Shown in pieces: positions 34,285 through 43,524 of a stretch of 46,415 nucleotides of DNA. The notes below the pieces were generated by a model. That model did no database searches and was not told where the DNA came from. It saw only the letters and a list, made by a program, of their open reading frames with translations. The stretch is from Chitinophagales bacterium (GTDB lineage Bacteria > Bacteroidota > Bacteroidia > Chitinophagales > CAIOSU01), in the NCBI GenBank assembly GCA_040877935.1, contig JBBDNB010000061.1:1-46415 (forward strand). The letters are read 5' to 3'. Position 1 is the first letter of the stretch, and the number at the start of each line of letters is the position of its first letter. Both the position numbers and the translations under genes were made by a program.

Positions 34285-35805
34285 ATGTCCAAACAAAATC
34301 TTTATACCCGCTTATTGATAATGCTTGCAATAATAGTCAGCCTGGCATTTATTTCCACACAATTTACTTTTAGGCTTGATTTCACAGGTGATCAGCGTTA
34401 TACGCTAAGCAACGCCACATTAGACATCCTCAATGATTTGGAACAGGTAGTAACAGTTAAAGCCTATTTTTCAAAAGACCTGCCACCTAATATAGCGAGT
34501 GTAAAAACAGATTTCAAAGACCTATTGATTGAATACGAGAGGCGTTCGGGTGGGAAAATTGCTTATGAATTTATTGATCCATCCAAATCAGAAGAAGCAG
34601 AACAAGAAGCTATGCAGGCAGGTATTCAACCTGTAATGATCAATGTGAGGGACAAAGACCAGGTAAAACAACAAAAAGCATATTTAGGAGCCAAACTGAT
34701 TCATACCAACAATGAAGAAATTCTTCCTTTTATTCAGCCCGGTGCTGCAATGGAATATGCATTGTCATCAAGTATTAAAAAGCTAAGTATTCCTGAAAAG
34801 CCAAAAATTGGATTGATTACAGGGCACGGTGCGGCAGGAAGGCAGTCTATGCAACAGGCCGTTTCAGTTTTGGAAGATCTTTATCACTTGTCGGAAATCG
34901 ATTTGAGGAATGTAGAGCAGTTGGAAAATTTTGAATCATTAATTATTGTCGCTCCTGAAAACCCTTTTTCAGAAGAAGAACTGAAAATCTTAGAAAGTCA
35001 GGTTAAAAACGGAACAGGATTGTTACTCGCCATAAATACCGTTGAAGGTGATTTTTCTACAAATAGGGGGAAAGCAGTAGAGACAGGTCTGGCAGATTGG
35101 TTAAAACAAACAGGAATTGAACTCAAACAGGAATTTGCGCTGGATATTAATTGTGGATCAGTAAGTGTACAACAGCAACAAGGATTTTTCACCTATAATA
35201 CACCTATTCAATTTCCCTATCTGCCCTTAATCAGAAAATTCCCTGATCACCCGATTACCAAAGGACTTGAAAATATTGTATTTTCTTTTGCAAGTCCCAT
35301 TAAACTCAGTTTGTCTGATTCTACTATTCATGCAGATGTGCTTTTGCGCACTTCTACTAAATCAGCTACGGAACCTACATCCACATATTTTGATATCAGA
35401 AAGCAGTGGCGCGACAGTGATTTTGACCAATCGGAGCTAATTTTAGGTATCGCTGCTGAAGGAAATTTCTTTGGAAGTTCTAAAAAATCCAAATTAGTAC
35501 TCTTTGGAGATGGGGACTTTCCTGTAAATGGCCTGGGACAACAAGCCCGGGAGTTGAATAAAGACAATGTAAGCCTGTTTGTAAATGCTGTAGAGTGGTT
35601 GAGTGATGATACCGGATTGAATGAATTGCGCACCAAAGGAAGAAATTCAAGACCAATAACTGCTGAACTTGAAGATCGGGACAGGAATATTATAAAGTAT
35701 GCTAATTTTATTACGCCTTTGTTTTTGGTAATAATATATGGCCTGATACGTGCCTGGCTCAGAAAAAGAAAGCGCAACAGACTGAAGGAAACGAAAATGA
35801 GCTGA
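34285..35805 (+). CDS. gldG: Gliding-motility ABC auxiliary protein GldG
   Basis: A 506-residue protein with one N-terminal helix (about 10-28), a long periplasmic part containing the ABC-transporter auxiliary domain (about 170-430) and one C-terminal helix (about 475-495) ending in a Lys/Arg-rich tail. This matches GldG (substrate-binding-like subunit). A Gly-Asp-Gly-Asp-Phe-Pro-Val segment near 405 is conserved in relatives. Works with GldA and GldF. Length is as expected, with no missing part. Confidence 0.9.
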   Translation: MSKQNLYTRLLIMLAIIVSLAFISTQFTFRLDFTGDQRYTLSNATLDILNDLEQVVTVKAYFSKDLPPNIASVKTDFKDLLIEYERRSGGKIAYEFIDPSKSEEAEQEAMQAGIQPVMINVRDKDQVKQQKAYLGAKLIHTNNEEILPFIQPGAAMEYALSSSIKKLSIPEKPKIGLITGHGAAGRQSMQQAVSVLEDLYHLSEIDLRNVEQLENFESLIIVAPENPFSEEELKILESQVKNGTGLLLAINTVEGDFSTNRGKAVETGLADWLKQTGIELKQEFALDINCGSVSVQQQQGFFTYNTPIQFPYLPLIRKFPDHPITKGLENIVFSFASPIKLSLSDSTIHADVLLRTSTKSATEPTSTYFDIRKQWRDSDFDQSELILGIAAEGNFFGSSKKSKLVLFGDGDFPVNGLGQQARELNKDNVSLFVNAVEWLSDDTGLNELRTKGRNSRPITAELEDRDRNIIKYANFITPLFLVIIYGLIRAWLRKRKRNRLKETKMS

Positions 35806-35837
35806 GGCTATTTAAAGTCAGAAAAATTTGAAAGACC

Positions 35838-36794
35838 ATGTTGAAAAAATTATCCAATCTACAATTGCTTTTGGTACTGATACTATTGATGCTGATCATA
35901 GGAGGAATTAAATGGTACGATCACGAAAAGGGAGAGCGCAATTTCAGAAAAGAACTGGTAAGTATAGACAGCAGCCGAATTTCAGCACTTTATATTTATC
36001 CTCAGTTTTCTGAGGAAAAAGAAGTGGTGCTTTACAACGACAAAAAGGATCAGCGATGGGAAGTGAAAATCAATGAAAACTTTGGTGCTCCGGCAGATAG
36101 AAAAAAGCTGTCTGAATTGATGCTCAATTTGCATCGACTAAAACCAGAAAGGGTTGTAGCCAATTCTGAGAAATTCTGGCCGCAGTATAAAGTGGATTCA
36201 TCAGGTACAAAATTGTTGGTTGTTTATGAAAATGAAAAGCGGGCAATAGAGCTGATAATTGGTCGGCCGGAGTTTAGAAATCAACAGGACATACATTCCT
36301 ATGTGCGTGTTTCTGGTGAAAAAAACATTTATGAAATCCCTTCAAAACTTGCCATTACAGCCAAGCAGGAAAAAGACCATTACCGCAGCAAAGAATTGAT
36401 TTCCATTCCAAAAGAGGATTGGAAGCGTTTAACATACAAATTGCCGGCTTTTGGAGATTATATTCTTGAAAAGCGTGAGAACACCTGGAATATAGATAAT
36501 GTGAAAATTGATAGTAGCCGGGCAGAACAACTGCTTGGTAAAATGGCAGATACCCGACCAATTGCTTTTTATGATGAGAAACAGATCGATGATTTAAGTA
36601 ATAAACCTGATTTTCAGTTGATTATTGAAAGCAAAAGTGGCAATACAGATACATTAAAGGGATTTGTTCTTAATGACAAAGAATTACTCACAAGTTCGGC
36701 CAATCCAGTGAATGTTATAGATGCCGGAACGGGAAAGCTTTTTGAAAATATTTTTATAGGAAAAGGAAGCTGGCAGCATAATAGGGGAAAGTAG
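35838..36794 (+). CDS. DUF4340 membrane-anchored protein
   Basis: A 318-residue protein with a single N-terminal helix (about 10-28) followed by a periplasmic domain matching DUF4340, with Trp-Glu-Val-Lys-Ile-Asn-Glu and Ala-Asp-Arg-Lys-Lys-Leu at about 70-90. DUF4340 genes commonly follow GldG- or NosF-type ABC operons, and this one starts 32 bp after gldG. It may be an extra subunit of that transporter. No catalytic motif is visible. Confidence 0.8.
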   Translation: MLKKLSNLQLLLVLILLMLIIGGIKWYDHEKGERNFRKELVSIDSSRISALYIYPQFSEEKEVVLYNDKKDQRWEVKINENFGAPADRKKLSELMLNLHRLKPERVVANSEKFWPQYKVDSSGTKLLVVYENEKRAIELIIGRPEFRNQQDIHSYVRVSGEKNIYEIPSKLAITAKQEKDHYRSKELISIPKEDWKRLTYKLPAFGDYILEKRENTWNIDNVKIDSSRAEQLLGKMADTRPIAFYDEKQIDDLSNKPDFQLIIESKSGNTDTLKGFVLNDKELLTSSANPVNVIDAGTGKLFENIFIGKGSWQHNRGK

Positions 36795-36884
36795 TAACAA
36801 AGTTTGGGTTTTCGGTTTTCCCTATAGATATTTTTTTCATGGCATAGTAAATGTTTATAAGTATTGAATTTAATTATGCTAAAA

Positions 36885-36916
36885 TTTGCATAGATGGATT
36901 TCGATTTATAGTTTTG
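36885..36916 (+). promoter_or_regulatory. Complete Bacteroidota promoter
   Basis: TTTG at 36885-36888, a 20-nt gap, and TAGTTTTG at 36909-36916, a full match to TTTG-N17-23-TAnnTTTG. Transcription would start at about 36922, 26 nt before the ATG at 36948. This is the clearest promoter in the window. Confidence 0.7.
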
Positions 36917-36947
36917 GTTTCATTATTTAATCAAAAACTTATTTATC

Positions 36948-37145
36948 ATGAAAAAAATGTTGTTAGTATTTGCAGTTGCAGGAATGGCTTTTGGATTCTC
37001 TTCTTGCAAAAAAGATTACACTTGTGAGTGTGATGGAACAGTTGTTGGAACTTTTGAAAACACCAAAAAATCAGATGCAGAAGATGCATGTGATGCTATG
37101 AACACCTTTGGTACCTATACTAAATGTGAGGTTTCAGAAAAATAG
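36948..37145 (+). CDS. Small Cys-rich lipoprotein
   Basis: A 65-residue lipoprotein. The lipobox is Phe-Ser-Ser-Cys20 and the mature part has further Cys at 26, 28, 48 and 59, with Asp-Tyr-Thr-Cys-Glu-Cys near its start, a pattern I have seen in many short Bacteroidota lipoproteins. It has its own strong promoter and terminator, so it is expressed as a separate and probably abundant message. Function unknown. Even Cys spacing could form disulfides outside the cytoplasm. Confidence 0.85.
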   Translation: MKKMLLVFAVAGMAFGFSSCKKDYTCECDGTVVGTFENTKKSDAEDACDAMNTFGTYTKCEVSEK

Positions 37146-37166
37146 TCCACACTACGGTTTATTTTT

Positions 37167-37193
37167 AAAGGTTGCCTTCGGGCAGCCTTTTTT
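37167..37193 (+). terminator. Intrinsic terminator
   Basis: GGTTGCC, loop TTCG, GGCAGCC (one G-T wobble), flanked by AAA and followed by six T. It ends the small lipoprotein message and lies only 13 bp before the next start codon. Confidence 0.85.
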
Positions 37194-37206
37194 ATTTTTA
37201 TCACTT

Positions 37207-38106
37207 ATGGCACAAAAAAACAAGCCCAATTATATATTGTATTTAATACTGGCATTAATAAACCTGCTATGGTTTTTTCACAATTTCAATTCTTTTGAAT
37301 TGATTGAATACCGTCTGGTAGAACATGAATTGTCAGGGTGGTTGGCAACCCCATTCATTACCCGCATTTTTTTAGGTTTAATGCTTTGCGTGTCCGGCCT
37401 TTTGATTTTTAATATTAACCCTCGCAAATTCACACTGAAACTGTCGCTATTGCTTCTAATCATCGCATTTTTGGATATTTCCCGGGAAATCCTGGGTTCA
37501 AACCATATTATCCTGCATTGCTATGGTTGTATTTCTGATATTACCTTGCTAAATATCTCTGTCTGGATATTTGCATTTATCCTTACGCTTTATTTATTGA
37601 GATTTAATGGCTCAGATATGAAATGGAAATGGGTTAAATTCCCTGTTGTAATAATTCTGCTTTCTATCCCTTTTGTTATCAACCCGGTTTATCCGCAAGA
37701 TTTTAGAGATGAGACTTCTGGGTTGAATGAGGCTTTGGAAGAAAAATTGTTTTCTGAAAATTTTAATAGTAATTCGTTTTTATTGGCAGTTTTTTCACCG
37801 GGTTGTAAGCATTGTCAAAGAGTGGGAAGAGCAATTTCAGTTGAGAAAAAGACAGGTGATAATTTCCCTGAAGTCAAAATTGCATTTGGAGGAAAGAAAG
37901 AGTATTCCGAGGAATTTCTTGCCCAAAGCAATGTAAGTAATCTTGATTATTTAAATATTGAGGACAAATTATTTTTCGAATTGAGCGGGGGGAGATTCCC
38001 TATGATTCTGTTTGTAGAAAATGATACCATTAAGAAAAAGTGGGATGGTCGAACATTTAACTATTTTGTTTTAAATGAGCTCAGTAAGCCCAATATTAAG
38101 TTCTAG
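37207..38106 (+). CDS. MauE/DoxX-like membrane protein with thioredoxin-like domain
   Basis: A 299-residue protein from ATG 37207; the frame is open from 37108 but that part overlaps the preceding lipoprotein and its terminator. Four N-terminal helices (about 7-26, 45-65, 78-95, 118-140) contain Cys-Tyr-Gly-Cys after helix 3, as in MauE/DoxX redox membrane proteins. Residues about 190-295 are thioredoxin-like with Ser-Pro-Gly-Cys-Lys-His-Cys and the cis-Pro region Arg-Phe-Pro-Met-Ile. It could pass electrons across the membrane to reduce or form disulfides. The fusion of both parts in one chain is the notable point. Its stop overlaps the meaB stop by 4 bp (convergent). Confidence 0.75.
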   Translation: MAQKNKPNYILYLILALINLLWFFHNFNSFELIEYRLVEHELSGWLATPFITRIFLGLMLCVSGLLIFNINPRKFTLKLSLLLLIIAFLDISREILGSNHIILHCYGCISDITLLNISVWIFAFILTLYLLRFNGSDMKWKWVKFPVVIILLSIPFVINPVYPQDFRDETSGLNEALEEKLFSENFNSNSFLLAVFSPGCKHCQRVGRAISVEKKTGDNFPEVKIAFGGKKEYSEEFLAQSNVSNLDYLNIEDKLFFELSGGRFPMILFVENDTIKKKWDGRTFNYFVLNELSKPNIKF

Positions 38107-39080
38107 CTGTTTGATATTTTCTTGGCTGCTTCAAAAGGACTCAGTTTCCCTTTCATCACTTCATCTTCAAGAGTAAGTAGGGCTTTTTGTTTTTCGGGAT
38201 CCCGGTAAAATTTATCCAGAAGCAATTGGCGAATGCTGTCATGCAACCAGAATTTATTTTGCTCGCTGCGGTTTTTGCTCCACCATCCTGATTTTTTCAT
38301 TTGCATTTCAAAACCTGTTATAATTTCCCAAATGTTCTCCAAACCTTTGTTCTCGATTGAAGAGCAGGTGAGCACTTCGCTTGTCCAATTGTATTCTTTT
38401 GGTGGAAATAGGTGAAGTGCTCGTTTATACTCTTTTGCTGCATTTTCAGCAGCTTTTATATTATCTCCATCTGCTTTGTTGATGGCTATGGCATCGGCCA
38501 TTTCCATAATGCCTTTTTTCATGCCCTGCAATTCATCACCGGCACCGGCCAACATCAGCAGCAAAAAGAAATCTACCATGCTGTGCACACTGGTTTCAGA
38601 TTGCCCAACGCCAACAGTTTCTATAATCACAATATCGTAGCCTGCTGCTTCACAGAGCAAAATACTTTCACGGGTTTTTCTTGCCACTCCACCCAGCGAA
38701 CCTGAACTGGCACTGGGGCGGATATAGGCTTTAGGGTTGTTGGCCAATTTTGGCATCCGTGTTTTATCGCCCAGAATACTGCCTTTGCTTCTGCTGCTGC
38801 TTGGGTCAATGCTCAACACAGCCACTTTTTTCTTTTGATTTTCAATTAAATAGCTGCCAAAAGCTTCTATAAATGTACTTTTCCCAACTCCCGGCACACC
38901 GGTTATTCCTATTCTTATGGAATTGCCTGAATTTCCGAGACAGCCATTTAGGATTTCCGCTGCCAATTTCTGATGGTCTTTTTTTGTGCTCTCAACCAAA
39001 GTAATCGCCTTGCTGAGCATAATGCGGTCTCCTGTTAGGATTTTTTTTACGTATTCATCAGATGTGTAGAACTGGGACAT
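38103..39080 (-). CDS. meaB: MeaB/ArgK-type GTPase for methylmalonyl-CoA mutase
   Basis: A 325-residue G3E-type GTPase that loads and protects cobalamin in methylmalonyl-CoA mutase. Walker A is Gly-Val-Pro-Gly-Val-Gly-Lys-Ser at 61-68, the G3 region is Glu-Thr-Val-Gly-Val-Gly-Gln-Ser-Glu at 154-162 and Asn-Lys-Ala-Asp is at 201-204. I chose Met 39080 (Met-Ser-Gln-Phe-Tyr) because the longer start at 39104 would overlap the upstream toxin gene. It ends the mutA-mutB-toxin-antitoxin-meaB series on the minus strand. Confidence 0.9.
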   Translation of the reverse strand: MSQFYTSDEYVKKILTGDRIMLSKAITLVESTKKDHQKLAAEILNGCLGNSGNSIRIGITGVPGVGKSTFIEAFGSYLIENQKKKVAVLSIDPSSSRSKGSILGDKTRMPKLANNPKAYIRPSASSGSLGGVARKTRESILLCEAAGYDIVIIETVGVGQSETSVHSMVDFFLLLMLAGAGDELQGMKKGIMEMADAIAINKADGDNIKAAENAAKEYKRALHLFPPKEYNWTSEVLTCSSIENKGLENIWEIITGFEMQMKKSGWWSKNRSEQNKFWLHDSIRQLLLDKFYRDPEKQKALLTLEDEVMKGKLSPFEAAKKISNS

Positions 39081-39087
39081 ATAGATT

Positions 39088-39387
39088 TTACTTAGGTATG
39101 TCAAGTTTCTTAGGATTTTGTCTGGAATCCCAAATTTTCAAAACAATTATCTTGTCATTCAGAATTTCGTAAAATACAATATAGTTTTCTACAATAATAC
39201 CCCGAATAGCGTCAAGCTTTGTTTTAATCCCTATTTCAGGGTTTGAAGCTACTTTTTTGAGATGTTGAATTTTACCATAAAGTTTTTTTGAGTAAGCACT
39301 ACTCTTGTTTCTACGTATGTAAAACTCAAGGATCTGTTGAAGTTGAATCTCTGAATTTTTAGTCCACTTTATTTTTCTTTTAACCAC
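39088..39387 (-). CDS. RelE/ParE-family toxin
   Basis: A 99-residue protein with the RelE/ParE fold: Ile-Lys-Trp-Thr at 6-9, a long helix with Ile-Leu-Glu-Phe-Tyr, the central Asn-Pro-Glu-Ile-Gly segment, and Ile-Val-Glu-Asn-Tyr-Ile-Val-Phe-Tyr-Glu near 64-73. The C-terminal Ile-Trp-Asp-Ser-Arg-Gln-Asn-Pro fits the family. Toxins of this fold either cut mRNA on the ribosome or poison gyrase; the sequence does not decide. Its start overlaps the antitoxin by 19 bp. It lies between mutB and meaB, ending 8 bp before the meaB start. Confidence 0.85.
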   Translation of the reverse strand: MVKRKIKWTKNSEIQLQQILEFYIRRNKSSAYSKKLYGKIQHLKKVASNPEIGIKTKLDAIRGIIVENYIVFYEILNDKIIVLKIWDSRQNPKKLDIPK

Positions 39388-39605
39388 TCTGAAACTTTTT
39401 TGTCAATTTCATCTTGTGAAACAACCTTGCTTTTTTTTGCAGATTTACTTTCGAATAAAAGTTCTTTTTCAAGTTCAGGGCTTAACTTCAAAAAAGGTTC
39501 TTTTTGTTTATAATCCATAATGGTTTTAATGGCTTTGAGAAAATCTATATCATCAATTCCGGATATTCTCTCAATAAGTTCCTGTTTTAATTTTATTGTA
39601 CTCAT
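39369..39605 (-). CDS. Antitoxin of the RelE/ParE module
   Basis: A 78-residue acidic and Lys-rich protein from ATG 39605 (a GTG at 39611 would add two residues). The first part looks like a short helical dimer unit (Ile-Lys-Leu-Lys-Gln-Glu-Leu-Ile-Glu-Arg-Ile), the second part (Leu-Ser-Pro-Glu-Leu-Glu-Lys-Glu-Leu-Leu) is the kind of flexible segment that wraps a toxin. Many RelE-like partners have this form. It precedes and overlaps the toxin gene. Confidence 0.75.
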   Translation of the reverse strand: MSTIKLKQELIERISGIDDIDFLKAIKTIMDYKQKEPFLKLSPELEKELLFESKSAKKSKVVSQDEIDKKVSEWLKEK

Positions 39606-39631
39606 AATCACCTTTTTGGTATTTATAAATT

Positions 39632-41758
39632 TTACTCCAACATTTTCTCCAAAATATCAATAGCTGCTTTGGCTATAACAGTTCCCGGACCAAAGATGCC
39701 TATTACTCCTAGCTCCCTGAGGAAAGCATAATCTTGTTTTGGTATTACACCTCCTGCAATGACTTTAATATCCTGCCTCCCCAATTTTTTCAACTCCTCA
39801 ATAACTTGCGGTACCAAAGTTTTGTGCCCTGCTGCGAGGCTGCTCACGCCTAAAATATGTACATCGTTTTCAGCGGCCTGCATGGCTGCTTCTTTGGGTG
39901 TTTGGAAAAGCGGTCCGATGTCCACATCAAAGCCAAGATCTGCAAAACTGCTGGCAATAACTTTCGCGCCACGGTCATGTCCGTCCTGACCCATTTTTGC
40001 GATCATTATGCGCGGTCTTCTACCATCTTTTTCGGCAAATTCATCAGCCAATTGCTGAGCCTTTTTGAAGTGTTCATTGTCTTTTATAGCTGATGCGTAC
40101 ACGCCTGATACAGATTTTATTGTTGCCTGATACCTGCCATAGACTTCTTCCAAAGCAGTAGATATCTCCCCTAAAGTAGCTCTTTTTCTCGCTGCATCAA
40201 TTGATAATTCCAGTAAATTTCCTTTTTCGCTTTTTGCGGCTTCTGTTAATTTACTTAGTGCGAGCCCCACAACAGTTTCATTGCGGTACTTTCTGAGCTT
40301 TTCAAGCCGCTCGATTTGTTTTTTTCGAACAGCGGCATTGTCCACATCCCGAATATCTATTTCTTCCTCATTTTCCGTTTGAAATACATTTACCCCAATA
40401 ATTTTCTCCCTGCCGCTATCTACTTTTGCCTGCTTTTGTGCAGCAGCTTCTTCTATACGCATTTTGGGCAGTCCCGACTCAATGGCCTTAGTCATTCCTC
40501 CCAGTGCTTCGACTTCCTGTATCAGTCCCCATGCTTTCCGCATCAATTGGTCTGTGAGGTATTCCACATAATAGGAGCCGCCCCAGGGATCTACGGCATT
40601 GCAAATACCTGTTTCCTTTTGCAAATAAATCTGTGTCTCACGGGCGATTTTTGCTGAGAAATCAGTAGGCAGAGCAATAGCTTCATCAAATGCGTTGGTA
40701 TGCAGGGATTGGGTTCCACCAAATGCTGCCGCCATTGCCTCAATGCAGGTTCGGGTTACATTGTTAAAAGGATCTTGCTCTGTGAGCGAATAACCAGAAG
40801 TCTGACAATGGGTGCGTAAAGCCATTGATTTTTGGTTTTTTGGATTAAACTGCTTAATGATTTTTGCCCAAAGCAATCTTCCGGCACGCATTTTTGCAAT
40901 TTCCATAAAATGGTTCATGCCAATGCCCCAGAAAAAAGAAATACGCGGAGCAAAATCGTCAATTTTCAATCCTGCCTCAATTCCGGTACGCACATATTCC
41001 AAACCATCGGCAAGGGTATATGCCAATTCTATATCGGCAGTGGCTCCTGCTTCGTGCATGTGATATCCGCTCACACTTATGGAATTGAAACGGGGCATTT
41101 TTCGCGAGGTGAATTCAAAAATATCTGCAATAATTTTCATAGAGGCTTTGGGCGGATAGATATAAGTATTGCGCACCATGAATTCTTTTAAAATATCATT
41201 TTGAATGGTGCCGCTGAGTTGATTTAAATCCACGCCCTGTTCTTCGGCAGCTACAATGTAAAAAGCCATAATAGGCAATACTGCGCCATTCATAGTCATG
41301 GAAACTGACATTTCATCCAGTGGAATTTCATCAAACAGGATTTTCATATCCAATACGGAATCTATGGCTACACCAGCTTTGCCTACATCGCCCACTACGC
41401 GTTCATGATCAGAATCATAGCCCCGGTGTGTGGCCAGGTCGAAAGCCACGGAAAGTCCTTTTTGCCCTGCTGCAAGATTTCTTTTATAAAAAGCATTGGA
41501 AGACTCCGCATCAGAAAATCCTGCATATTGGCGAATGGTCCAGGGGCGGGTAAAATACATCGTAGAGTAGGGGCCGCGTAAAAAAGGCGGCAATCCGGCA
41601 GCATAGTTTAAATGTTCCATGCCTTCTATATCTGCATGGCCATAGGAGGATTTTATGCTTATGCCTTCAGCTGAAGTATAAGCTGAACTGTCTTTCACTG
41701 ATTTTGGGAAAATATCTTCCTCAAAAGCTTTTATCTTTGAAAAATCCGGTCTGTTCAT
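39632..41758 (-). CDS. mutB: Methylmalonyl-CoA mutase large subunit
   Basis: A 708-residue catalytic subunit that interconverts succinyl-CoA and methylmalonyl-CoA using adenosylcobalamin. The TIM barrel (about 60-420) has [11 protein letters not shown] and Trp-Gly-Gly-Ser-Tyr-Tyr-Val-Glu. The B12-binding domain has Asp592-Gly-His594-Asp-Arg-Gly, where His594 binds cobalt. Length is as expected. It overlaps the upstream small subunit by 4 bp (ATGA), so the two are translated together. Confidence 0.95.
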   Translation of the reverse strand: MNRPDFSKIKAFEEDIFPKSVKDSSAYTSAEGISIKSSYGHADIEGMEHLNYAAGLPPFLRGPYSTMYFTRPWTIRQYAGFSDAESSNAFYKRNLAAGQKGLSVAFDLATHRGYDSDHERVVGDVGKAGVAIDSVLDMKILFDEIPLDEMSVSMTMNGAVLPIMAFYIVAAEEQGVDLNQLSGTIQNDILKEFMVRNTYIYPPKASMKIIADIFEFTSRKMPRFNSISVSGYHMHEAGATADIELAYTLADGLEYVRTGIEAGLKIDDFAPRISFFWGIGMNHFMEIAKMRAGRLLWAKIIKQFNPKNQKSMALRTHCQTSGYSLTEQDPFNNVTRTCIEAMAAAFGGTQSLHTNAFDEAIALPTDFSAKIARETQIYLQKETGICNAVDPWGGSYYVEYLTDQLMRKAWGLIQEVEALGGMTKAIESGLPKMRIEEAAAQKQAKVDSGREKIIGVNVFQTENEEEIDIRDVDNAAVRKKQIERLEKLRKYRNETVVGLALSKLTEAAKSEKGNLLELSIDAARKRATLGEISTALEEVYGRYQATIKSVSGVYASAIKDNEHFKKAQQLADEFAEKDGRRPRIMIAKMGQDGHDRGAKVIASSFADLGFDVDIGPLFQTPKEAAMQAAENDVHILGVSSLAAGHKTLVPQVIEELKKLGRQDIKVIAGGVIPKQDYAFLRELGVIGIFGPGTVIAKAAIDILEKMLE

Positions 41759-42930
41759 TGTTTTTCTGTTTTAGAGAAACCGCCTCCGGCTTCTATCTGC
41801 TGAAATTTTCCCCATGCTTTTTCTGCCAATTGGTAGCTTAGGTTTTCAATATAATAGGATCCATTGGCAGGGTCATTTACATTTTCCAGTTTTGATTCTT
41901 CACGCAGAATATGCTGCACATTGATGGCAATGCGCTGGAAAAATTCCGGGTTTTCAGCTTCCTTTTCTCCTTCAATCTTTAAGTGAATGCTGTCAGCACC
42001 ACCAATTACTGCAATCATTGCCATAGTGGTGTGGCGCAACATGTTCCAATAGGGGTCTTCATGTGTGAAAAGTGGAGAATTGCGTGTCTGAATATACACT
42101 GCAGCTTCATGTAGCCCGTAGTTTTTAATGATGTTGGGCCAAAGCAAACGCAGCGCTCTCAATTTGGCGATTTCTACAAAATAAATGCAGCCCACCGGTA
42201 CAGTGCATTGTATTCTTGAATGCAGATTTTTTTCGATTAAATCCGGAGCTTTTGCTTTCAATTGAAAAAGGTATTCACTTAGTTTAGCAAGCACTAATGC
42301 CAGTTCATCTGCTTCTTGGTTTTCTTTGTGAAAAACATGCTGATCAATACTGATGTGCTTGAAAGCAGGAAGTATTTCACAAGCTTCTTCCAGCCAATCC
42401 AAATCTTCCTGTCCCAGGCTTTTTTGATTCAATAGTGGGTCAAAATCAAAAGAGCCCTGCCATTGTATGGTGTTTTTGTTTTCCAGAAAAAGCTTTAGTC
42501 CTGTCCACAATTCAAGCGTTCCGCTTCCAAAAAGAAAATGAACGTGGAGGGCTTCAATCACTACGCCTTCAAAAATAATTTCCCAATCTTCTGCTTCCAG
42601 TACTTTTTCGGGTTTAAGTCCAATTGCATTTACACCTTTTTCCAGGGCAACTTTAATCCGTTTATTACTTTCTTTTGGATCTGAAATGCTAAAGTCCATG
42701 CGAATTGCACAGCCGCCCTCATTTCTGTGAAAAGTAAATTGCCCTATTTCACTCATGTCTTCTGAGTTGAAAATAATTGGGAAATGTAAATCATTACTGT
42801 ATTTCCATATGGCCTCACTTTCATTCCCCGATTTTTCCAAATCACGGCTTACTTGCTCCATCCACTCAGCTTTGCTGTGGGATGGGAAGTCTTTAGTAAG
42901 TTCAGGACGACTGCTTTCTATTTTACCCAT
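41755..42930 (-). CDS. mutA: Methylmalonyl-CoA mutase small subunit (short form)
   Basis: A 391-residue protein homologous to the barrel part of MutB. It ends at Gln-Gln-Ile-Glu-Ala-Gly-Gly-Gly-Phe, which aligns to the end of the barrel in MutB, so the whole B12-binding-like C-terminal domain that many MutA proteins keep is missing. The small subunit does not bind B12, so the loss can be tolerated. The heterodimer partner is MutB, immediately downstream with 4-bp overlap. A TAAATTTG -7 element lies 5 bp before the start codon. Confidence 0.88.
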   Translation of the reverse strand: MGKIESSRPELTKDFPSHSKAEWMEQVSRDLEKSGNESEAIWKYSNDLHFPIIFNSEDMSEIGQFTFHRNEGGCAIRMDFSISDPKESNKRIKVALEKGVNAIGLKPEKVLEAEDWEIIFEGVVIEALHVHFLFGSGTLELWTGLKLFLENKNTIQWQGSFDFDPLLNQKSLGQEDLDWLEEACEILPAFKHISIDQHVFHKENQEADELALVLAKLSEYLFQLKAKAPDLIEKNLHSRIQCTVPVGCIYFVEIAKLRALRLLWPNIIKNYGLHEAAVYIQTRNSPLFTHEDPYWNMLRHTTMAMIAVIGGADSIHLKIEGEKEAENPEFFQRIAINVQHILREESKLENVNDPANGSYYIENLSYQLAEKAWGKFQQIEAGGGFSKTEKQ

Positions 42931-42934
42931 GCTA

Positions 42935-42942
42935 CAAATTTA
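42935..42942 (-). promoter_or_regulatory. -7 element before mutA
   Basis: Minus-strand TAAATTTG matches TAnnTTTG exactly and ends 5 bp before the mutA ATG, so the transcript start would fall at or inside the start codon (leaderless message) unless a later start is used. I see no good -33 partner, so this is tentative. Confidence 0.4.
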
Positions 42943-43037
42943 CAAATAGAGGCTTAAAAATTTCTGTAGCAAATAAAGGACAACTTACATCGCAGACACT
43001 GTATTTTTTACAGCACTTTAGCTCAAAGCCTTGAACT

Positions 43038-43358
43038 ATGTGTTTTTTAACATTAGTTGCAGTTTTTGGCATAATAATTGACTTTATGTGGGTGTTAGTA
43101 TGGCAAGAAATTGCAAACACAATGAGAGATTTTAAAAACACTAAAACGAGGCAAAGATATTTGCAAGAAGTCATGAAAAGAAATGAGCTCATAACTAAAT
43201 TAAAAGCATTGATCCCGGATTCAAGGGACAAGGGACTTTATATTGAAGCTCAGGCAATTGCACAACTTGTCGACTATATAGAAAAAAATAGAAGTGATGA
43301 TTCAAGTTTTTTAATGAAACTTTTAAGAAGAAATAGAGTACAAGAAGAAATCAGATAA
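43038..43358 (+). CDS. Small membrane protein of unknown function
   Basis: I do not recognise this 106-residue protein. One N-terminal helix (about 4-23) is followed by a charged helical segment with Trp-Gln-Glu-Ile-Ala-Asn-Thr-Met-Arg and Lys/Arg-rich stretches, ending Arg-Arg-Asn-Arg-Val-Gln-Glu-Glu-Ile-Arg. It looks like a bitopic membrane protein with a cytoplasmic coiled-coil tail. It has a strong terminator at 43391, so it is probably transcribed alone. Confidence 0.65.
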   Translation: MCFLTLVAVFGIIIDFMWVLVWQEIANTMRDFKNTKTRQRYLQEVMKRNELITKLKALIPDSRDKGLYIEAQAIAQLVDYIEKNRSDDSSFLMKLLRRNRVQEEIR

Positions 43359-43390
43359 TCCTTTTCATATCTGTTGTTTGTTTGGACAAT

Positions 43391-43424
43391 GAGGGCTTCG
43401 GGAAACCGGAGCCCTCATTTTTTT
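43391..43424. terminator. Intrinsic terminator
   Basis: GAGGGCTTCGG, loop GAAA, CCGGAGCCCTC (one wobble pair), then A and seven T. It ends the transcript of the gene at 43038. Confidence 0.9.
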
Positions 43425-43524
43425 AAGGGAATGTGGTTTTAGTATTTATTGATGAAAATTGGAGTTTAGAAAGAAGATACTTGTAGCGTTAAAACACATA
43501 TAAATATATTTTATAATACCATTG

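Noticed and set aside
39080-39104. Longer MeaB start at 39104
   Set aside because: It would overlap the toxin gene by 17 bp, and the eight extra residues add nothing family-like; Met 39080 fits better.
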